A stretch of 64,000 nt of DNA from DATMXS01 sp035561355 (GCA_035561355.1 DATMXS010000496.1:1-64000), one strand, 5' to 3'; shown: positions 31,444 through 41,874, counted from the stretch's first letter. The notes: a model not told the origin generated them from the letters alone. Numbers and translations are program-made.

Positions 31444-34400
31444 ATGAAAACGAATGCACTGGTGTTGTGCTGCGCGGTAGCGCTCTCTGTGGTCCCGGTA
31501 CGGGGCCAGTCGCCGTTCTACCCCATACCGGCGCGTGTGCTGGGCCAGACGGCAGACCCAAACAACCCTGGGTCCTCAAAGTCGTATTCGCCGAACCTTG
31601 TTGAGGGCCGGGAATTATACAGCCCTCAGTCAGTGGCGCTGGACACCACCGTTTCGCCCGCGAGGCTTTATGTCGCGGACACGGCGAACAACCGCGTGCT
31701 GGGATGGACGAACGCCTCCGCCGCAAGCGGCGCCAGCACGGCCGATATCGTCATCGGGCAGCCCGACAATCTGTCAACCAGGCCGAACAACCCGAACCTC
31801 CAGACCGGCTTGAACCAGCCGTCAGCCGTGGCTGTGGACGGGGCGGGCAACCTCTGGGTGCTCGATGCCGGCAACCATCGCGTGCTGCGCTTCCCCAAGC
31901 CCTTCGATGGCAACAAGGAACCGAACGCCGTCCTCGGCCAGCCGGACTTCAACACCCGCATCGCCAACAATGGTGGCATGAGCGCGACATCCTTGAGCTA
32001 TGCCGCCGGCAACACCGTGTTCCCGGGCGCGCTGGCGTTCGACCTGAACGGCAACTTGTACGTGACGGATACTGCTAATCACCGGGTCCTGATGTATCCG
32101 AGTGCCGCCCTCGAAGGCGGAGTGAAGGGCGTGGCGGCCGCTAAGGTGATCGGACAGGATGGGTTCACTTCGGCGACGACACAAGGAACGCGGTTCGACT
32201 CAATGAACCGGCTGGTGAACCCGGCCGCGCTCACGATCGGCCCCGACGGGAACATTTACGTGGCGGACCGCTTATCTCGCGTCCTGGTGTTCGGCTCAAG
32301 CGTACCGAGTGCCGGCAGCGCTTTGGGCCGCCTGGGCGTGTACAACCCCAACACCGGTCAGCCGTACCAGCCCCCGACCAACAAGAGCCTCCTCACGCCG
32401 CAAGGTCTGTCAATGATCGGCAGCGACCTTCTGGTGGTGGATACGGGGAACAGCCGCATCCTCCGCTTCCCGCCGTTCTCGCAATGGCCCGCGTCGCCCG
32501 ACAGCCCGGCGGCAACAGCGGTGATCGGCCAGGCGGATTTCACCAAGAGCGAAGCGCACTCGGGCGCGAACGGTCTGAGCCTGCCTCTCCATGCGGTGTA
32601 TTCCGGGTCGGAACTATTCGTGGCCGACTACGGCAATAACCGCGTGATGGTGTTCCCGCAGGCCGGACCGACGGCTTCCCGGATTCTGGGACAGTTCAAC
32701 GCTGACGCGAACGGTCCCAACATCGTCGATGGGAAGGGCCTATTCCTCTCCGGCGCGATCAGCACACCGAGCGGCACAACAGTGGTGGGAGGCGGGGTGG
32801 CACTTGACCGCCGCGGCTCTCCTCTGCGCATGTATGTCGCCGATACGTTCAACAACCGCGTACTCGGCTACTGCGACGTCCGGAAGGAGAAGCCGGGCGA
32901 CGACCCCACGCTCGTCATCGGCCAGCCGGATTTCAACAGCGCGAAACCGAACTACAATGCGAGCGGCAGCACCGACACGAATGACTCGAACCTGAAAGCA
33001 CCGGTCGGCGTTGCGGTGGACGCGAACGGCCATCTTTATGTGGCGGACTGGGGCAATGGGCGAGTGCTGCGGTTCCCGGAACCGTGCGCGAATCCGGGCG
33101 GAACGCAGCGGGCAAACCTCGTACTGGGACAAAGCAGCTTCACCGCCACGCGCCAGACGTCACCTGCCAGCACGGTGACGGGCGAACCGTACGGGCTCGC
33201 ATTCCTGCCGGAAGGCCACCTGCTTGTGTCCGATCGCGCGTTCAACCGCGTGCTTCGCTTCACCAAGCCGGCGAACGGCGATTTCAGCAACGGTCAGGCA
33301 GCGGCGGCGGCCTTCGGCCAAAGCGACTTCTTCGGTTCCGCTCCATCGAATGCAAGCCCGTCCGCGCCTCCCGACCGCATGCGCGATCCACGGTTTATCG
33401 CAACGGACACCTCCGGACGCCTCTACGTTGCGGACTCGAACAACCGGCGGGTCCTCGTATTCGCCGAATCGGCAAGCGCCGGGTCCGGTACGTCAGCCGC
33501 ATTCGTGCTCACCCGGGGCTTGAGCAACGACGGCTTAGGCGAAACGCACGGCATCTATGTCAGCCCCAACTCGGGGGAAATCTGGATGACCGGCTTATCC
33601 GACGGTAGACTTTACCGATACGACGAATACCGCGTCCTGAGCCTGAATCCAACCCCGAGCGCCAATCTCAGGCTCACAATGGGTACGCCGGGCATCGGCA
33701 TTGCCCCGGATGAAGAGGGCGGCTTATACATCTCTGAACAGGGCAACCGGATATCGCTCTACGCCCCTCCCGCAGTGGGTACAGACGCTGCCGCATTTGT
33801 GGCCGGAGGGCAACTCGCTCCCGGGATGATCGCAACCATCTGGCCGATATCGGCCGCTGGTTTCCGGGATACAGGCATTGCAGGCGCGCCAAGCATTCCG
33901 CTGCCGCGCACGCTGGCGGACACGCAGGTGCTGGTAAACGGCCAACCGGTTCCTCTGTTTTACGTCAGTGGTTCGCAAATCAACTTCCAGGTGCCGAACA
34001 ACGCACCCCAGACCGGGACCATCGACCTTCAGGTGGTGCGGCCTTCGACCGGTGAGATTCTCGCCGCTGGCGCCGCCCCGATGCGTACCGCTCAACCCCG
34101 ATTCTTTCTCAAAGAGACCTCGGGCCAAGTGGCGGCGCTCAACAATGACGACGGCTCTTGCAATGGCCCGCAGGCCCCTGCCTCGGGCGGTTGCCCCAAA
34201 GGAACACGCCCTGCGAAACGGGGCGAGTTTATCATCCTGTATCTCACCGGGCACGGGTTCATCGACGGCATGGCGCCCGAAGGCGAAGGCGCTCCGAAAG
34301 GCTCGCAACTCTCCACCCCCGTGAAGCCGGTTGTGGCTCTTTCGAGCGGCGCGATCGGCGAAGCCGATTGGTCCGGCCCTGCGCCCGAGTGGGTCGGCCT

Positions 34401-34527
34401 GTGGCAGATCAACTACAAGGTGCCTAGCAACGCAACCGGCCAGGTGTTCATCGGCGTAAGCTACCGCGATGTGCCGAGCACCGTGCCGCCGCAAGGCTAC
34501 GCCAGACCGTTCATCTGGGTGCAGTAA
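31444..34527 (+). CDS. Secreted NHL-repeat protein with Solibacter-type C-terminal module
   Basis: A 1027-aa extracellular or surface protein. The signal peptide is MKTNALVLCCAVALSVVPVRGQ. Residues about 60-740 hold some nine NHL beta-propeller repeats, each centred on a line such as LYVADTANNRVLGW, NLWVLDAGNHRVLRFP, NLYVTDTANHRVLMYP, LFVADYGNNRVMVFP, LYVADWGNGRVLRFP or LYVADSNNRRVLVFAE, and often joined by VIGQPDF/VLGQSSF. That is enough for one or two propellers. Residues about 783-1027 match the TIGR03437-type C-terminal module (LAPGMIATIWP; QVLVNGQPVPLFYVSGSQINFQVPN; FIILYLTGHGFIDG; LWQINYKVPSNA). Binding of glycans or proteins is usual for NHL propellers; the ligand is unknown. No strong ribosome binding site is seen. 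Confidence 0.92.
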   Translation: MKTNALVLCCAVALSVVPVRGQSPFYPIPARVLGQTADPNNPGSSKSYSPNLVEGRELYSPQSVALDTTVSPARLYVADTANNRVLGWTNASAASGASTADIVIGQPDNLSTRPNNPNLQTGLNQPSAVAVDGAGNLWVLDAGNHRVLRFPKPFDGNKEPNAVLGQPDFNTRIANNGGMSATSLSYAAGNTVFPGALAFDLNGNLYVTDTANHRVLMYPSAALEGGVKGVAAAKVIGQDGFTSATTQGTRFDSMNRLVNPAALTIGPDGNIYVADRLSRVLVFGSSVPSAGSALGRLGVYNPNTGQPYQPPTNKSLLTPQGLSMIGSDLLVVDTGNSRILRFPPFSQWPASPDSPAATAVIGQADFTKSEAHSGANGLSLPLHAVYSGSELFVADYGNNRVMVFPQAGPTASRILGQFNADANGPNIVDGKGLFLSGAISTPSGTTVVGGGVALDRRGSPLRMYVADTFNNRVLGYCDVRKEKPGDDPTLVIGQPDFNSAKPNYNASGSTDTNDSNLKAPVGVAVDANGHLYVADWGNGRVLRFPEPCANPGGTQRANLVLGQSSFTATRQTSPASTVTGEPYGLAFLPEGHLLVSDRAFNRVLRFTKPANGDFSNGQAAAAAFGQSDFFGSAPSNASPSAPPDRMRDPRFIATDTSGRLYVADSNNRRVLVFAESASAGSGTSAAFVLTRGLSNDGLGETHGIYVSPNSGEIWMTGLSDGRLYRYDEYRVLSLNPTPSANLRLTMGTPGIGIAPDEEGGLYISEQGNRISLYAPPAVGTDAAAFVAGGQLAPGMIATIWPISAAGFRDTGIAGAPSIPLPRTLADTQVLVNGQPVPLFYVSGSQINFQVPNNAPQTGTIDLQVVRPSTGEILAAGAAPMRTAQPRFFLKETSGQVAALNNDDGSCNGPQAPASGGCPKGTRPAKRGEFIILYLTGHGFIDGMAPEGEGAPKGSQLSTPVKPVVALSSGAIGEADWSGPAPEWVGLWQINYKVPSNATGQVFIGVSYRDVPSTVPPQGYARPFIWVQ

Positions 34528-34542
34528 GGTCAAGGTAGACGA

Positions 34543-34567
34543 GGGGAGCGGCTGACGGCCGTTCCCC
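34543..34567. terminator. Shared hairpin between convergent genes
   Basis: GGGGAGCGGC and GCCGTTCCCC (10 bp with one G-T pair, loop TGACG) lie between the NHL gene stop and the TreS gene stop. The position suggests a bidirectional terminator; the T-tract is weak. Confidence 0.6.
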
Positions 34568-34583
34568 TTCATCCGCCTGCCGG

Positions 34584-37500
34584 TTACTTCGCTACCCGCG
34601 CTTCCAGCAGGTGCCGCACGCCGTGAAGCGGGATCCGCAGCCAATCGGGCCGGTTCAGCGCTTCATATCCGACCTCGTGGACGGCTTTCTCCAGCAGATA
34701 CGTATAGAGCAACAGCCCGAGGTCTTCCCGTGACTTCGGCAGAAACGGCGCGTCGCCAGCGACGCGAAGGTACTCCCGCAGGTACGCAACCGCTGCCCAG
34801 CGTGCCCAGAACCGGGCCCACACCTCGAGCGCGGGCAGATGGTCCTGAGTGGAGGAGATGCCTGGAACCTCCCCCTGCAGCGCCGCGTAGGCGACGTATT
34901 GGAACGAGCGCAGCATCCCGGCAACGTCGCGCAAGGGAGAGCGCTTGATGCGGCGCTCGCTGAGTGGGCGGTCGGGCGCGCCTTCGAAATCAATGAAAAC
35001 CAACCCCCGTCCGGTATAGAGGACCTCGCCCAGGTGCAGATCGCCGTGAATACGGGTTCGCATGGCATATACACGCCGGTCGCGAATGCCTTCGAACTGG
35101 CGTTTGATGTTCGCCTCCATGCCGAGCACTTCGCGAGCTTCGGAGAGCACGGGTTCCGCCAGATGGCGGATGCAACGGCGCAGCGCGAGCATGGAAACGG
35201 AGGTGAGGCCGACCATCCCGTGGTACAGGGAATGGCGGTAGAAGTCCGTAAACGGTTCGGGTGCGAAGTCGCGATCGGAGGGATCGGCGAGCGCAAGGTG
35301 CAACTCCGCAGTCCGGCCGCCAAGCTGGCGGGCGAGCTCCAGATTCGAACCAATGAGTTCCTCAGCCAGGGGCGGAAACTCGGCATCAATCAGCGCCAAT
35401 GACAGCGGATCCATCTGCGGCAAGCTTGCGTCAGCCTGCTGCCGGACGAGAGCGGATTCGAAAAAGGTGCCCAGCCGGTCGCGTGTATAGGTCCAGCAAT
35501 CGGCTTCGAGAGGGATGCTCTTACTGAGCGTCCCGAGGAAGAAGGTCTCGCCGCGGGAATAATACTGAAGTGTACCCACCAACGGGGCGGAGTGCTCGAA
35601 ATGCTTGCGCTCGGAGAGGTGGCGTGCGATCTCGACCTCGGGGTGAGGACCGGACTCCACCTTACGGTACAGCTTGAGAACGTACTGATCGCCGAACTGG
35701 AGTGAGCTGTTGGTCTGGCCGGAGCGGTCCACGACGGAGTCGGGAACCTCGGCTGCCACGTCGGCCGGGAGGCCGGAATTGGGGACGCAGGCGAGTTCGC
35801 CTTCCTCCCCCGGGTAGCGGCGCCGGCGCGCAATCGCATCCAGTATCTCCCGTCCAAAAGCTGGATCCCATACCGCCCCATATAGGACGCCTTCCTCATT
35901 GAAAGGTCCGCGGATGCGGACCAGAGCGCTCTCGGCCCGCGCCTCCAGGAACTCCTTTCCCCGCGCGAGCGAGACGGGCAACTGATACACCTCCGAATCG
36001 GCGTCGGCGTAGTCCACGTTAACCAGCAGGACGGTCGCGACAGCCTGCTTAAGCGGAATCGAATCGACAATCTGGACGCCGCGGATGCGGTGACGCTTGC
36101 CGCGAAACCAGCGCCGCCCGCGCAGGAAACCCGGGAGCGCCTTCTCGATTGCGGACCGTGAGTCCCCCGAGAACACCTCATCCCAGGATTCTATGGACAG
36201 GACAGGGATCTTCGCCTCCGCCGGGCGGTCGCGCGCCATATCGGCCCCGGGCCGCTGCGGCTCGAAGGTGAACCAGTAAAACGAGTGCGGGCTGAGTGTC
36301 AGCAGGTATTCCCGGTCGCCGATGACAGGCATTTGAGCACGGCCAAACACGTCTACCGGGGCTAGTCCTTTGAACTGCGAGAGATCGAGTTCGGCGGGCT
36401 GAACGAACCGGGATAGATTCGCAACCACGAGGATTGCCTCATCCTCATACTTCCGGACAAACGCGAGCACCTTGCGGTTCTCCGGGTGGAGAAATTCGAG
36501 CGAGCCGCGGCCGAAAGCCTTGAACTCCTTTCGAAGGGCGAGAATCCGCTTCATCCACCACAACAGCGAGCTGGGGTTGTTCTGCTGCGACTCAACGTTC
36601 ACGCTCTCGTAGTGCGCCGCCGGATCGATGATGACCGGCAGATACAGACGGTGCGGGTTCGCGCGTGAGAAGCCGGCATTTCGGTCGGCGCTCCACTGCA
36701 TGGGCGTGCGAACGCCGTTGCGATCGCCGAGGTAGAAGTTGTCACCCATTCCGATCTCGTCGCCGTAATAGATGGTGGGCGTTCCCGGGAGCGAGAACAG
36801 CAGGCCGTTCATCAGTTCGACGTGCCGCCGATCGTAATTCATGAGCGCCGCAAGCCGCCGGCGGATGCCGAGGTTGATGCGCATCTGCGGGTCGCTCGCG
36901 TACACCCGGTACATGTAGTCGCGCTCCTCGTCGGTGACCATCTCGAGCGTGAGCTCGTCGTGGTTGCGGAGGAACATCGCCCACTGGCAGTTTTGCGGAA
37001 TCGGCGGCGTCTGCTGGAGGATGTCTACGATCGGAAACCGGTCCTCCATACGGCTGGCCATGAACAGACGCGGCATCACCGGGAAGTGAAAGTTCATGTG
37101 CGACTCGTCACCGTCGCCGAAGTACAAGACTGCGTCTTCCGGCCACTGGTTGGCCTCCGCCAGCAGCATGCGGTTGCGGTACTTCGAGTCCATGTGAGCG
37201 CGAAGGCGCTTCAGGAAGGCGTGCGTCTCAGGCAGGTTTTCGCAATTCGTCCCTTCCCGTTCGAAGAGGTAAGGCACGGCATCGAGCCGCAGCCCATCCA
37301 CCCCCATATCCAGCCAGAAATCGAGCACGTCGAGCACGGCCTGGCACACGGCGGGGTTATCGAAGTTGAGGTCCGGCTGATGGGAAAAGAAACGGTGCCA
37401 GTAGTATTGTTTGGCGACCGAGTCCCAGGACCAGTTCGACGGCTCCGTGTCCTTGAAGATTATGCGGGCTTCGGAGTATTTTTCGGGAGAGTCGCTCCAA

Positions 37501-37916
37501 ACATAGAAATCGCGCTCGGGCGAACCCGGCGGCGCGGTGCGTGCGCGCTGAAACCAGGGGTGCTGGTCAGAGGTGTGGTTTACGACCAACTCCGTAATGA
37601 CGCGCAGCCCGCGGCTGTGCGCGGCTTCGAGAAACGCCTTGAAATCGTCGAGTGTGCCGTACGCCGGATGCACATCTGTGTAGTCCGCGATGTCATAGCC
37701 GTCGTCTCGCCAGGGCGAGGGGCAGAACGGTAGCAGCCAAATGGCGGTGACACCCAGGTCGGCCAGGTAATCGAGCTTCTCCTCGAGACCGGCGAAGTCG
37801 CCCATGCCATCTCCGCTTGCATCGTAGAAGGCACGGACGTGCAGCTCATAGATGACAGCGTCCTTGTACCAGAGCGGATCATCGGCCAGTTTGGAAGGGC
37901 GGCGGTTGCGCGACAT
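34584..37916 (-). CDS. treS: Trehalose synthase fused to maltokinase
   Basis: An 1110-aa bifunctional enzyme. The first ~555 residues are GH13 maltose alpha-D-glucosyltransferase, interconverting trehalose and maltose: VIYELHVRAFYDASGDGMGDFAGL, LPFCPSPWRDDGYDIADYTDV, the nucleophile Asp in GVDGLRLDAVPYLFEREG, the acid Glu in LLAEANQWPED and Asp in FLRNHDELTLEM. A GH13 C-terminal beta domain follows. From about 570 to the end it is a Pep2/Mak-type maltokinase (FLRGRRWFRGKRH cap; RTRIHGDLHLGEVLYTGRGLVFIDFEG, the kinase catalytic loop and DFE motif). Such fusions feed the GlgE alpha-glucan pathway with maltose-1-phosphate. No glgE or glgB is in this window. Confidence 0.95.
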   Translation of the reverse strand: MSRNRRPSKLADDPLWYKDAVIYELHVRAFYDASGDGMGDFAGLEEKLDYLADLGVTAIWLLPFCPSPWRDDGYDIADYTDVHPAYGTLDDFKAFLEAAHSRGLRVITELVVNHTSDQHPWFQRARTAPPGSPERDFYVWSDSPEKYSEARIIFKDTEPSNWSWDSVAKQYYWHRFFSHQPDLNFDNPAVCQAVLDVLDFWLDMGVDGLRLDAVPYLFEREGTNCENLPETHAFLKRLRAHMDSKYRNRMLLAEANQWPEDAVLYFGDGDESHMNFHFPVMPRLFMASRMEDRFPIVDILQQTPPIPQNCQWAMFLRNHDELTLEMVTDEERDYMYRVYASDPQMRINLGIRRRLAALMNYDRRHVELMNGLLFSLPGTPTIYYGDEIGMGDNFYLGDRNGVRTPMQWSADRNAGFSRANPHRLYLPVIIDPAAHYESVNVESQQNNPSSLLWWMKRILALRKEFKAFGRGSLEFLHPENRKVLAFVRKYEDEAILVVANLSRFVQPAELDLSQFKGLAPVDVFGRAQMPVIGDREYLLTLSPHSFYWFTFEPQRPGADMARDRPAEAKIPVLSIESWDEVFSGDSRSAIEKALPGFLRGRRWFRGKRHRIRGVQIVDSIPLKQAVATVLLVNVDYADADSEVYQLPVSLARGKEFLEARAESALVRIRGPFNEEGVLYGAVWDPAFGREILDAIARRRRYPGEEGELACVPNSGLPADVAAEVPDSVVDRSGQTNSSLQFGDQYVLKLYRKVESGPHPEVEIARHLSERKHFEHSAPLVGTLQYYSRGETFFLGTLSKSIPLEADCWTYTRDRLGTFFESALVRQQADASLPQMDPLSLALIDAEFPPLAEELIGSNLELARQLGGRTAELHLALADPSDRDFAPEPFTDFYRHSLYHGMVGLTSVSMLALRRCIRHLAEPVLSEAREVLGMEANIKRQFEGIRDRRVYAMRTRIHGDLHLGEVLYTGRGLVFIDFEGAPDRPLSERRIKRSPLRDVAGMLRSFQYVAYAALQGEVPGISSTQDHLPALEVWARFWARWAAVAYLREYLRVAGDAPFLPKSREDLGLLLYTYLLEKAVHEVGYEALNRPDWLRIPLHGVRHLLEARVAK

Positions 37917-38129
37917 GAGGCGGTAGCTGAAGGCAGTGATCTCGTGTTCCCAGAACGATCTGCTTTCAGTTTAGCCCGGAGACGCGATCACCCGAACCTC
38001 GACGCTCACCGGCGGTCACGCGAGTTGCCCCGGTCGAGACACGGCGAGGCGCTGAAGCGGCCCCTAACGAGTCGCCCTACGCGCGGGTGAACCGGCCGGC
38101 GAGCGGATTCGCGGACGACAGCTTCCGCC

Positions 38130-39389
38130 TTACAGGTGCTTATCGCAGAAGGTGAGGTATTGTTCCCAGTCGTATTCGGTAACGGCGTGCTTGCCGGCAC
38201 GGATGTGGTAACCGATCGTGCCCATTGCGGGCTGATGTACGGCGGGCATCTCCTTCACGGGGAGGCCGTCTGTGCCGAGCAGGCGATAGACGGGATCCGC
38301 CGCGAGAGCGCTGAGAAATTCGCCTTTCGGATCGGCCCACTGATCTTCCACGGCGCTTGCAACGTAAACGGGCCGCGGCGCGATCAGCGCGAGCAGCATG
38401 TGCTGATCCACGGGAAGCGCGTTTTCACGGCCGGCGTATTGCTTGAAATTAGCGGCGAACCAGTGAGGGAAACCGCGGTTGATGATGGCGGTGGTTTCGC
38501 CAAAGCGCCGCCGGGCGAGCGCGGCGCCGCCCTCACCGGAGTTGTTCGAGATGACCAGCGCGAAGCGGGTATCCTGTGCCCCGGCCCAGAGCGCTGCCTT
38601 GCCGAGCCGTGAATGCCCCATAACCGCGACGCGCTTGCCGTCGAGTTGCTTGTCCGTTTCGATGTAATCGAGCGCGCGGCTCAGGCCCCACGCCCATGCG
38701 CCGATCGACGCCCACTCGTCCGGCCCAGGAGCGGTTTGGCCGGGCTTGTAGAACATCGGGTGGACACCGTTCTTGAAGCCATCGTCGAAATCGGGGTCCA
38801 AGTCGCCGTAGTAGGCCGTAGCCAAAGCGTAACCGCGCGAGACGATCTTTTCCACCTGCCAGGCATCGGCACTACGGCCGCGCGTCTTCTCGGGATCAAC
38901 CTGCAGTTTCCGGGCCTCGCGATCCTTCAGCCATTGGCGTGACATGGTGATGCCAGGGTCGGAGTGCACGATCTGGTTGCCGCTGAAGTTCAAGCCCAGG
39001 ATGACGGGCACGCGCCCGCGAGCTCTCTTGGGCACATAGACCAGCAGGTCCATTCGCGGCCCGTCCTTAGTGCCCTGGAACAGGACGGAGACCTCCTTAC
39101 GGATGGCCGTTCCGTTGAGCGCGTTGGAGTCAACGGACGTGACCTCGAACGTCATCCCCTTGGGCCGGCCCGCCGGAGTGCGACCGTACACCTGCGTCTC
39201 GAACAGCTGCAGGATTTCCGGGCGGCGCTTCTCGCGCCAGTCGCGCGGGCTCTTGACGCCGGCGAGAGGATCGGGCAGCGTGTAGGCCGGAACCTTCGAC
39301 TCATCGTAATTAGCCCCGTCGCCGGGCTGCGCCCAGGCGGCGGCGGAAACGAACAGCGCGGCACTGGCGAGAAAGTAGCGGTAGGTCAT
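38130..39389 (-). CDS. CE15-type glucuronoyl esterase-like hydrolase, exported
   Basis: A 419-aa alpha/beta hydrolase with the signal peptide MTYRYFLASAALFVSAAAWAQ. The nucleophile elbow is G-H-S-R-L-G-K (VAVMGHSRLGKAALWAGAQDTRF), the hallmark of CE15 enzymes. ISNNSGEGGAALARRRFGE follows with the candidate acid, then FPHWFAANFKQYAGRENALPVDQHMLLALIAPRPVYVASA. The C-terminal GKHAVTEYDWEQYLTFCDKHL supplies the histidine. CE15 enzymes split ester bonds between glucuronoxylan and lignin; bacterial members occur in Solibacter. The elbow residue after Gly is His where many CE15 proteins have Cys. It is probably involved in plant polysaccharide turnover. Confidence 0.88.
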   Translation of the reverse strand: MTYRYFLASAALFVSAAAWAQPGDGANYDESKVPAYTLPDPLAGVKSPRDWREKRRPEILQLFETQVYGRTPAGRPKGMTFEVTSVDSNALNGTAIRKEVSVLFQGTKDGPRMDLLVYVPKRARGRVPVILGLNFSGNQIVHSDPGITMSRQWLKDREARKLQVDPEKTRGRSADAWQVEKIVSRGYALATAYYGDLDPDFDDGFKNGVHPMFYKPGQTAPGPDEWASIGAWAWGLSRALDYIETDKQLDGKRVAVMGHSRLGKAALWAGAQDTRFALVISNNSGEGGAALARRRFGETTAIINRGFPHWFAANFKQYAGRENALPVDQHMLLALIAPRPVYVASAVEDQWADPKGEFLSALAADPVYRLLGTDGLPVKEMPAVHQPAMGTIGYHIRAGKHAVTEYDWEQYLTFCDKHL

Positions 39390-39426
39390 GGCGAGAGACG
39401 ATTATGACACGACCCTCACCCATGGG

Positions 39427-41874
39427 TTACTCGTACCTGAGCGCCTCCAGCGGACTGATGCTGGCGGCGCGCCGGGCAGGCATCAAACAGGCAGCGGCGG
39501 CAACGGCCGCGAGGACAAGGACCGCCGCGGCCATCACACGCGGGTCCGTCGCGCTCACTTCGAACAGCAGGCTGCGGAGCACTCTCGCAAGAGCAATCGC
39601 CGCGGCAATCCCACCAGCGAGCCCCGCAAGGACAGGCGCCATTCCCTGCCGCAGCACCAACCCGAGTACATCCGCGGCGCGAGCGCCCAGCGCCATCCGG
39701 ATGCCGAGTTCGTTCGTCCGGCGCGCAACCGTGTTCGAGATGACGCCGTAGATGCCGAGCGACGCGAGCGCGGTGGCGGCGAAGGCAAAGATCCCAATCA
39801 GCCACATTTGGAAACGGCGCTGGGCGGAGGCTTCCGAGACGACCTCCTCCATTGGGATCATCTCCGGAACCGCGATCTCCGGGTCTTCCTGAGAGATAGC
39901 CTGCCGGAGCGCCTGGGCGGCGTATCGCGGGTCCATCCCGGTACGCACCATCAAGAACAGCGTGGTCCGCGCCTGCTCCCAGTGCGGAACGTATGCAGTC
40001 AGAGGTGCTTTCTCATCGAGAGTGGCCCGTACGTCGGCGACCACGCCGACCACTTCGGAGAGCTTCTTCGGTTCACCGAAGACCGTGACGCGCTTGCCTA
40101 CAGGATCCTCGCCCGGCCACAGAACTTCGGCGGAGCGAGCGGAAATCATGAGCACGCGGCGGCCGCGGTCGCGGTCCTCGAATGCGCGGCCACGCACGAG
40201 CGGAACCCCGGCGACGCTGAAATACGCGGGGGTCACGAACCGCACGTTGACGCTCGGACGTTCGAACATCCCGTTCGTGTCACCGGCACGGGTGTACACG
40301 TTGACCCACGTTTCGCCCCTCAGCGGCAGGGCGCTGGTTGCGGCCGCGGTGCTGACGCCCGGCAGCGCCGAGATGCGCGGCAGCACGCGATCGAGGAAAG
40401 CCGCGCGCGCCTCCTGCTGCTTGTATCTCTCTCCGGGAAGGCCGATCTGGACGGCCATGAGGCGTTCTGCGTTGAAGCCCTTGTCCACCTGCATGAGCTT
40501 CGCGAAGCTCGACATCAGCAGGCCGGCAACGATCAGGAGAACGGTGCTGAGGCCGACCTCGAGAGCCACAAGGAGTGTTCGCAGGCGAACGCCGCGCCCG
40601 CCTTCCGTCATGGAACGGCCGCTGGCGCGCAGCGCGTCCTGCGGATCGGCCTTGGCAAGACGCCATGAGGGCGCGGCACCAGCGAGCACGGCAGAGAGTA
40701 TCGCGAGGGCGATCGCGAACAGCAGCACACGCAAATCGAGAGTTACACCGGACAGCCGAGGCAGGTTCGCCGGCGCGAGCCGCAGCAGCGCGCCGAGTCC
40801 TCCCCACGCCAGCGCAATGCCGAGCACGCCTCCGGCGGCGGCTAGCACCGCGCTTTCGGCCATCATGTGACGCATCAATTGCAGGCGACCGGCGCCGAGT
40901 GCGGTCCGTATCGCCGCTTCCCTGCTGCGCGCCGCCGTGCGCGCGAGCATCAGGTTCGCGAGATTTACGCAGACGATCAACAACACCGCGCCGACAGACA
41001 AAAGGACGACGACGAGCCCCTTGCGCGCCTTGCCGACCACCTTTTCCTGAAGCGGCACGATGACAGATTTCGTGGCGTACTTGTCTCCCGGCTCCGCGTA
41101 CGTATTGACGATGTTCGCCAGCACGCCATCGAGTTCGGCGGCGGCGCGCTCCGGTGTGGCTCCGGGCTTAAGACGTCCGAGGCAGGGGTAATTGAATTCG
41201 CCCATCCAGCCGACGCGGCGGACGTCCTCCGCAAGGGGTTTGAAGAGCTGAGGCTCCCTGGAACCGGAACCCGTTTGGATGGAGGAACCTCCCGTGAGTT
41301 CGGGTATACGGAAGCCGCGCGGCAGCACGCCCGCGATGGTGTGGGCCGCGCCGTCAACAGTGAGCGTGCGGCCCACAATCCCCGCATCAGCGGCAAAGCG
41401 GCGGCGCCACAAGCCGTCACTCAAGAGGACAACGTTTTCGCGGCCGGGTTGATCCTCCTCCGGCAGGAAGTTCCGCCCGAGCGCGGGCTGCACTCCAAGC
41501 AGCGGCAGAAACGTCGCACTTACGCGCGCCGCGGGAAGGCGCTCCGGGTAGCCTCGCCCGAGCAGGTTCATCTCCGAGCGCTGGAGTAATGCGAGTTCCT
41601 CGAAAGAGCCCTTCTGCTTACGCCACTCCTCATAGTGGTGGACGTTCACCGGCACGGTCGGGTAAGTATCCTTGAAACGCTCCACGGACTCCTGAATGAA
41701 CACGAGGCGGCCGGAGTCGCGGTAGGCGAGCGGTTTGAGAATGACTCCGTTTACTACCGAGAAGATGGCCGTATTCGCTGCGATGCCGAGCGCGAGCGTC
41801 AGCACGGCAACGATGGTGAACCCGGGCGTGCGCAGCAAGTTGCGGACGGCGAAGCGAAGGTCGTGACTGCCCAT
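39427..41874 (-). CDS. ADOP-family FtsX/MacB-like permease
   Basis: Third duplicated orphan permease, about 815 aa. It starts MGSHDLRFAVRNLLRTPGFTIVAVLTLALGIAANTAIFS (helix 1). A MacB-type periplasmic domain follows, then FtsX block one with CVNLANLMLARTAARSREAAIRTALGAGR, a second periplasmic domain with SALPGVSTAAATSALPLRGE, and block two ending CLMPARRAASISPLEALRYE. The ATG at 41874 is preferred to the TTG at 41883 because the family starts close to it; no ribosome binding site is strong. It resembles the copy at 2-4.4 kb more than that at 8.4-11 kb. There is no ATPase gene nearby. Confidence 0.91.
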   Translation of the reverse strand: MGSHDLRFAVRNLLRTPGFTIVAVLTLALGIAANTAIFSVVNGVILKPLAYRDSGRLVFIQESVERFKDTYPTVPVNVHHYEEWRKQKGSFEELALLQRSEMNLLGRGYPERLPAARVSATFLPLLGVQPALGRNFLPEEDQPGRENVVLLSDGLWRRRFAADAGIVGRTLTVDGAAHTIAGVLPRGFRIPELTGGSSIQTGSGSREPQLFKPLAEDVRRVGWMGEFNYPCLGRLKPGATPERAAAELDGVLANIVNTYAEPGDKYATKSVIVPLQEKVVGKARKGLVVVLLSVGAVLLIVCVNLANLMLARTAARSREAAIRTALGAGRLQLMRHMMAESAVLAAAGGVLGIALAWGGLGALLRLAPANLPRLSGVTLDLRVLLFAIALAILSAVLAGAAPSWRLAKADPQDALRASGRSMTEGGRGVRLRTLLVALEVGLSTVLLIVAGLLMSSFAKLMQVDKGFNAERLMAVQIGLPGERYKQQEARAAFLDRVLPRISALPGVSTAAATSALPLRGETWVNVYTRAGDTNGMFERPSVNVRFVTPAYFSVAGVPLVRGRAFEDRDRGRRVLMISARSAEVLWPGEDPVGKRVTVFGEPKKLSEVVGVVADVRATLDEKAPLTAYVPHWEQARTTLFLMVRTGMDPRYAAQALRQAISQEDPEIAVPEMIPMEEVVSEASAQRRFQMWLIGIFAFAATALASLGIYGVISNTVARRTNELGIRMALGARAADVLGLVLRQGMAPVLAGLAGGIAAAIALARVLRSLLFEVSATDPRVMAAAVLVLAAVAAAACLMPARRAASISPLEALRYE

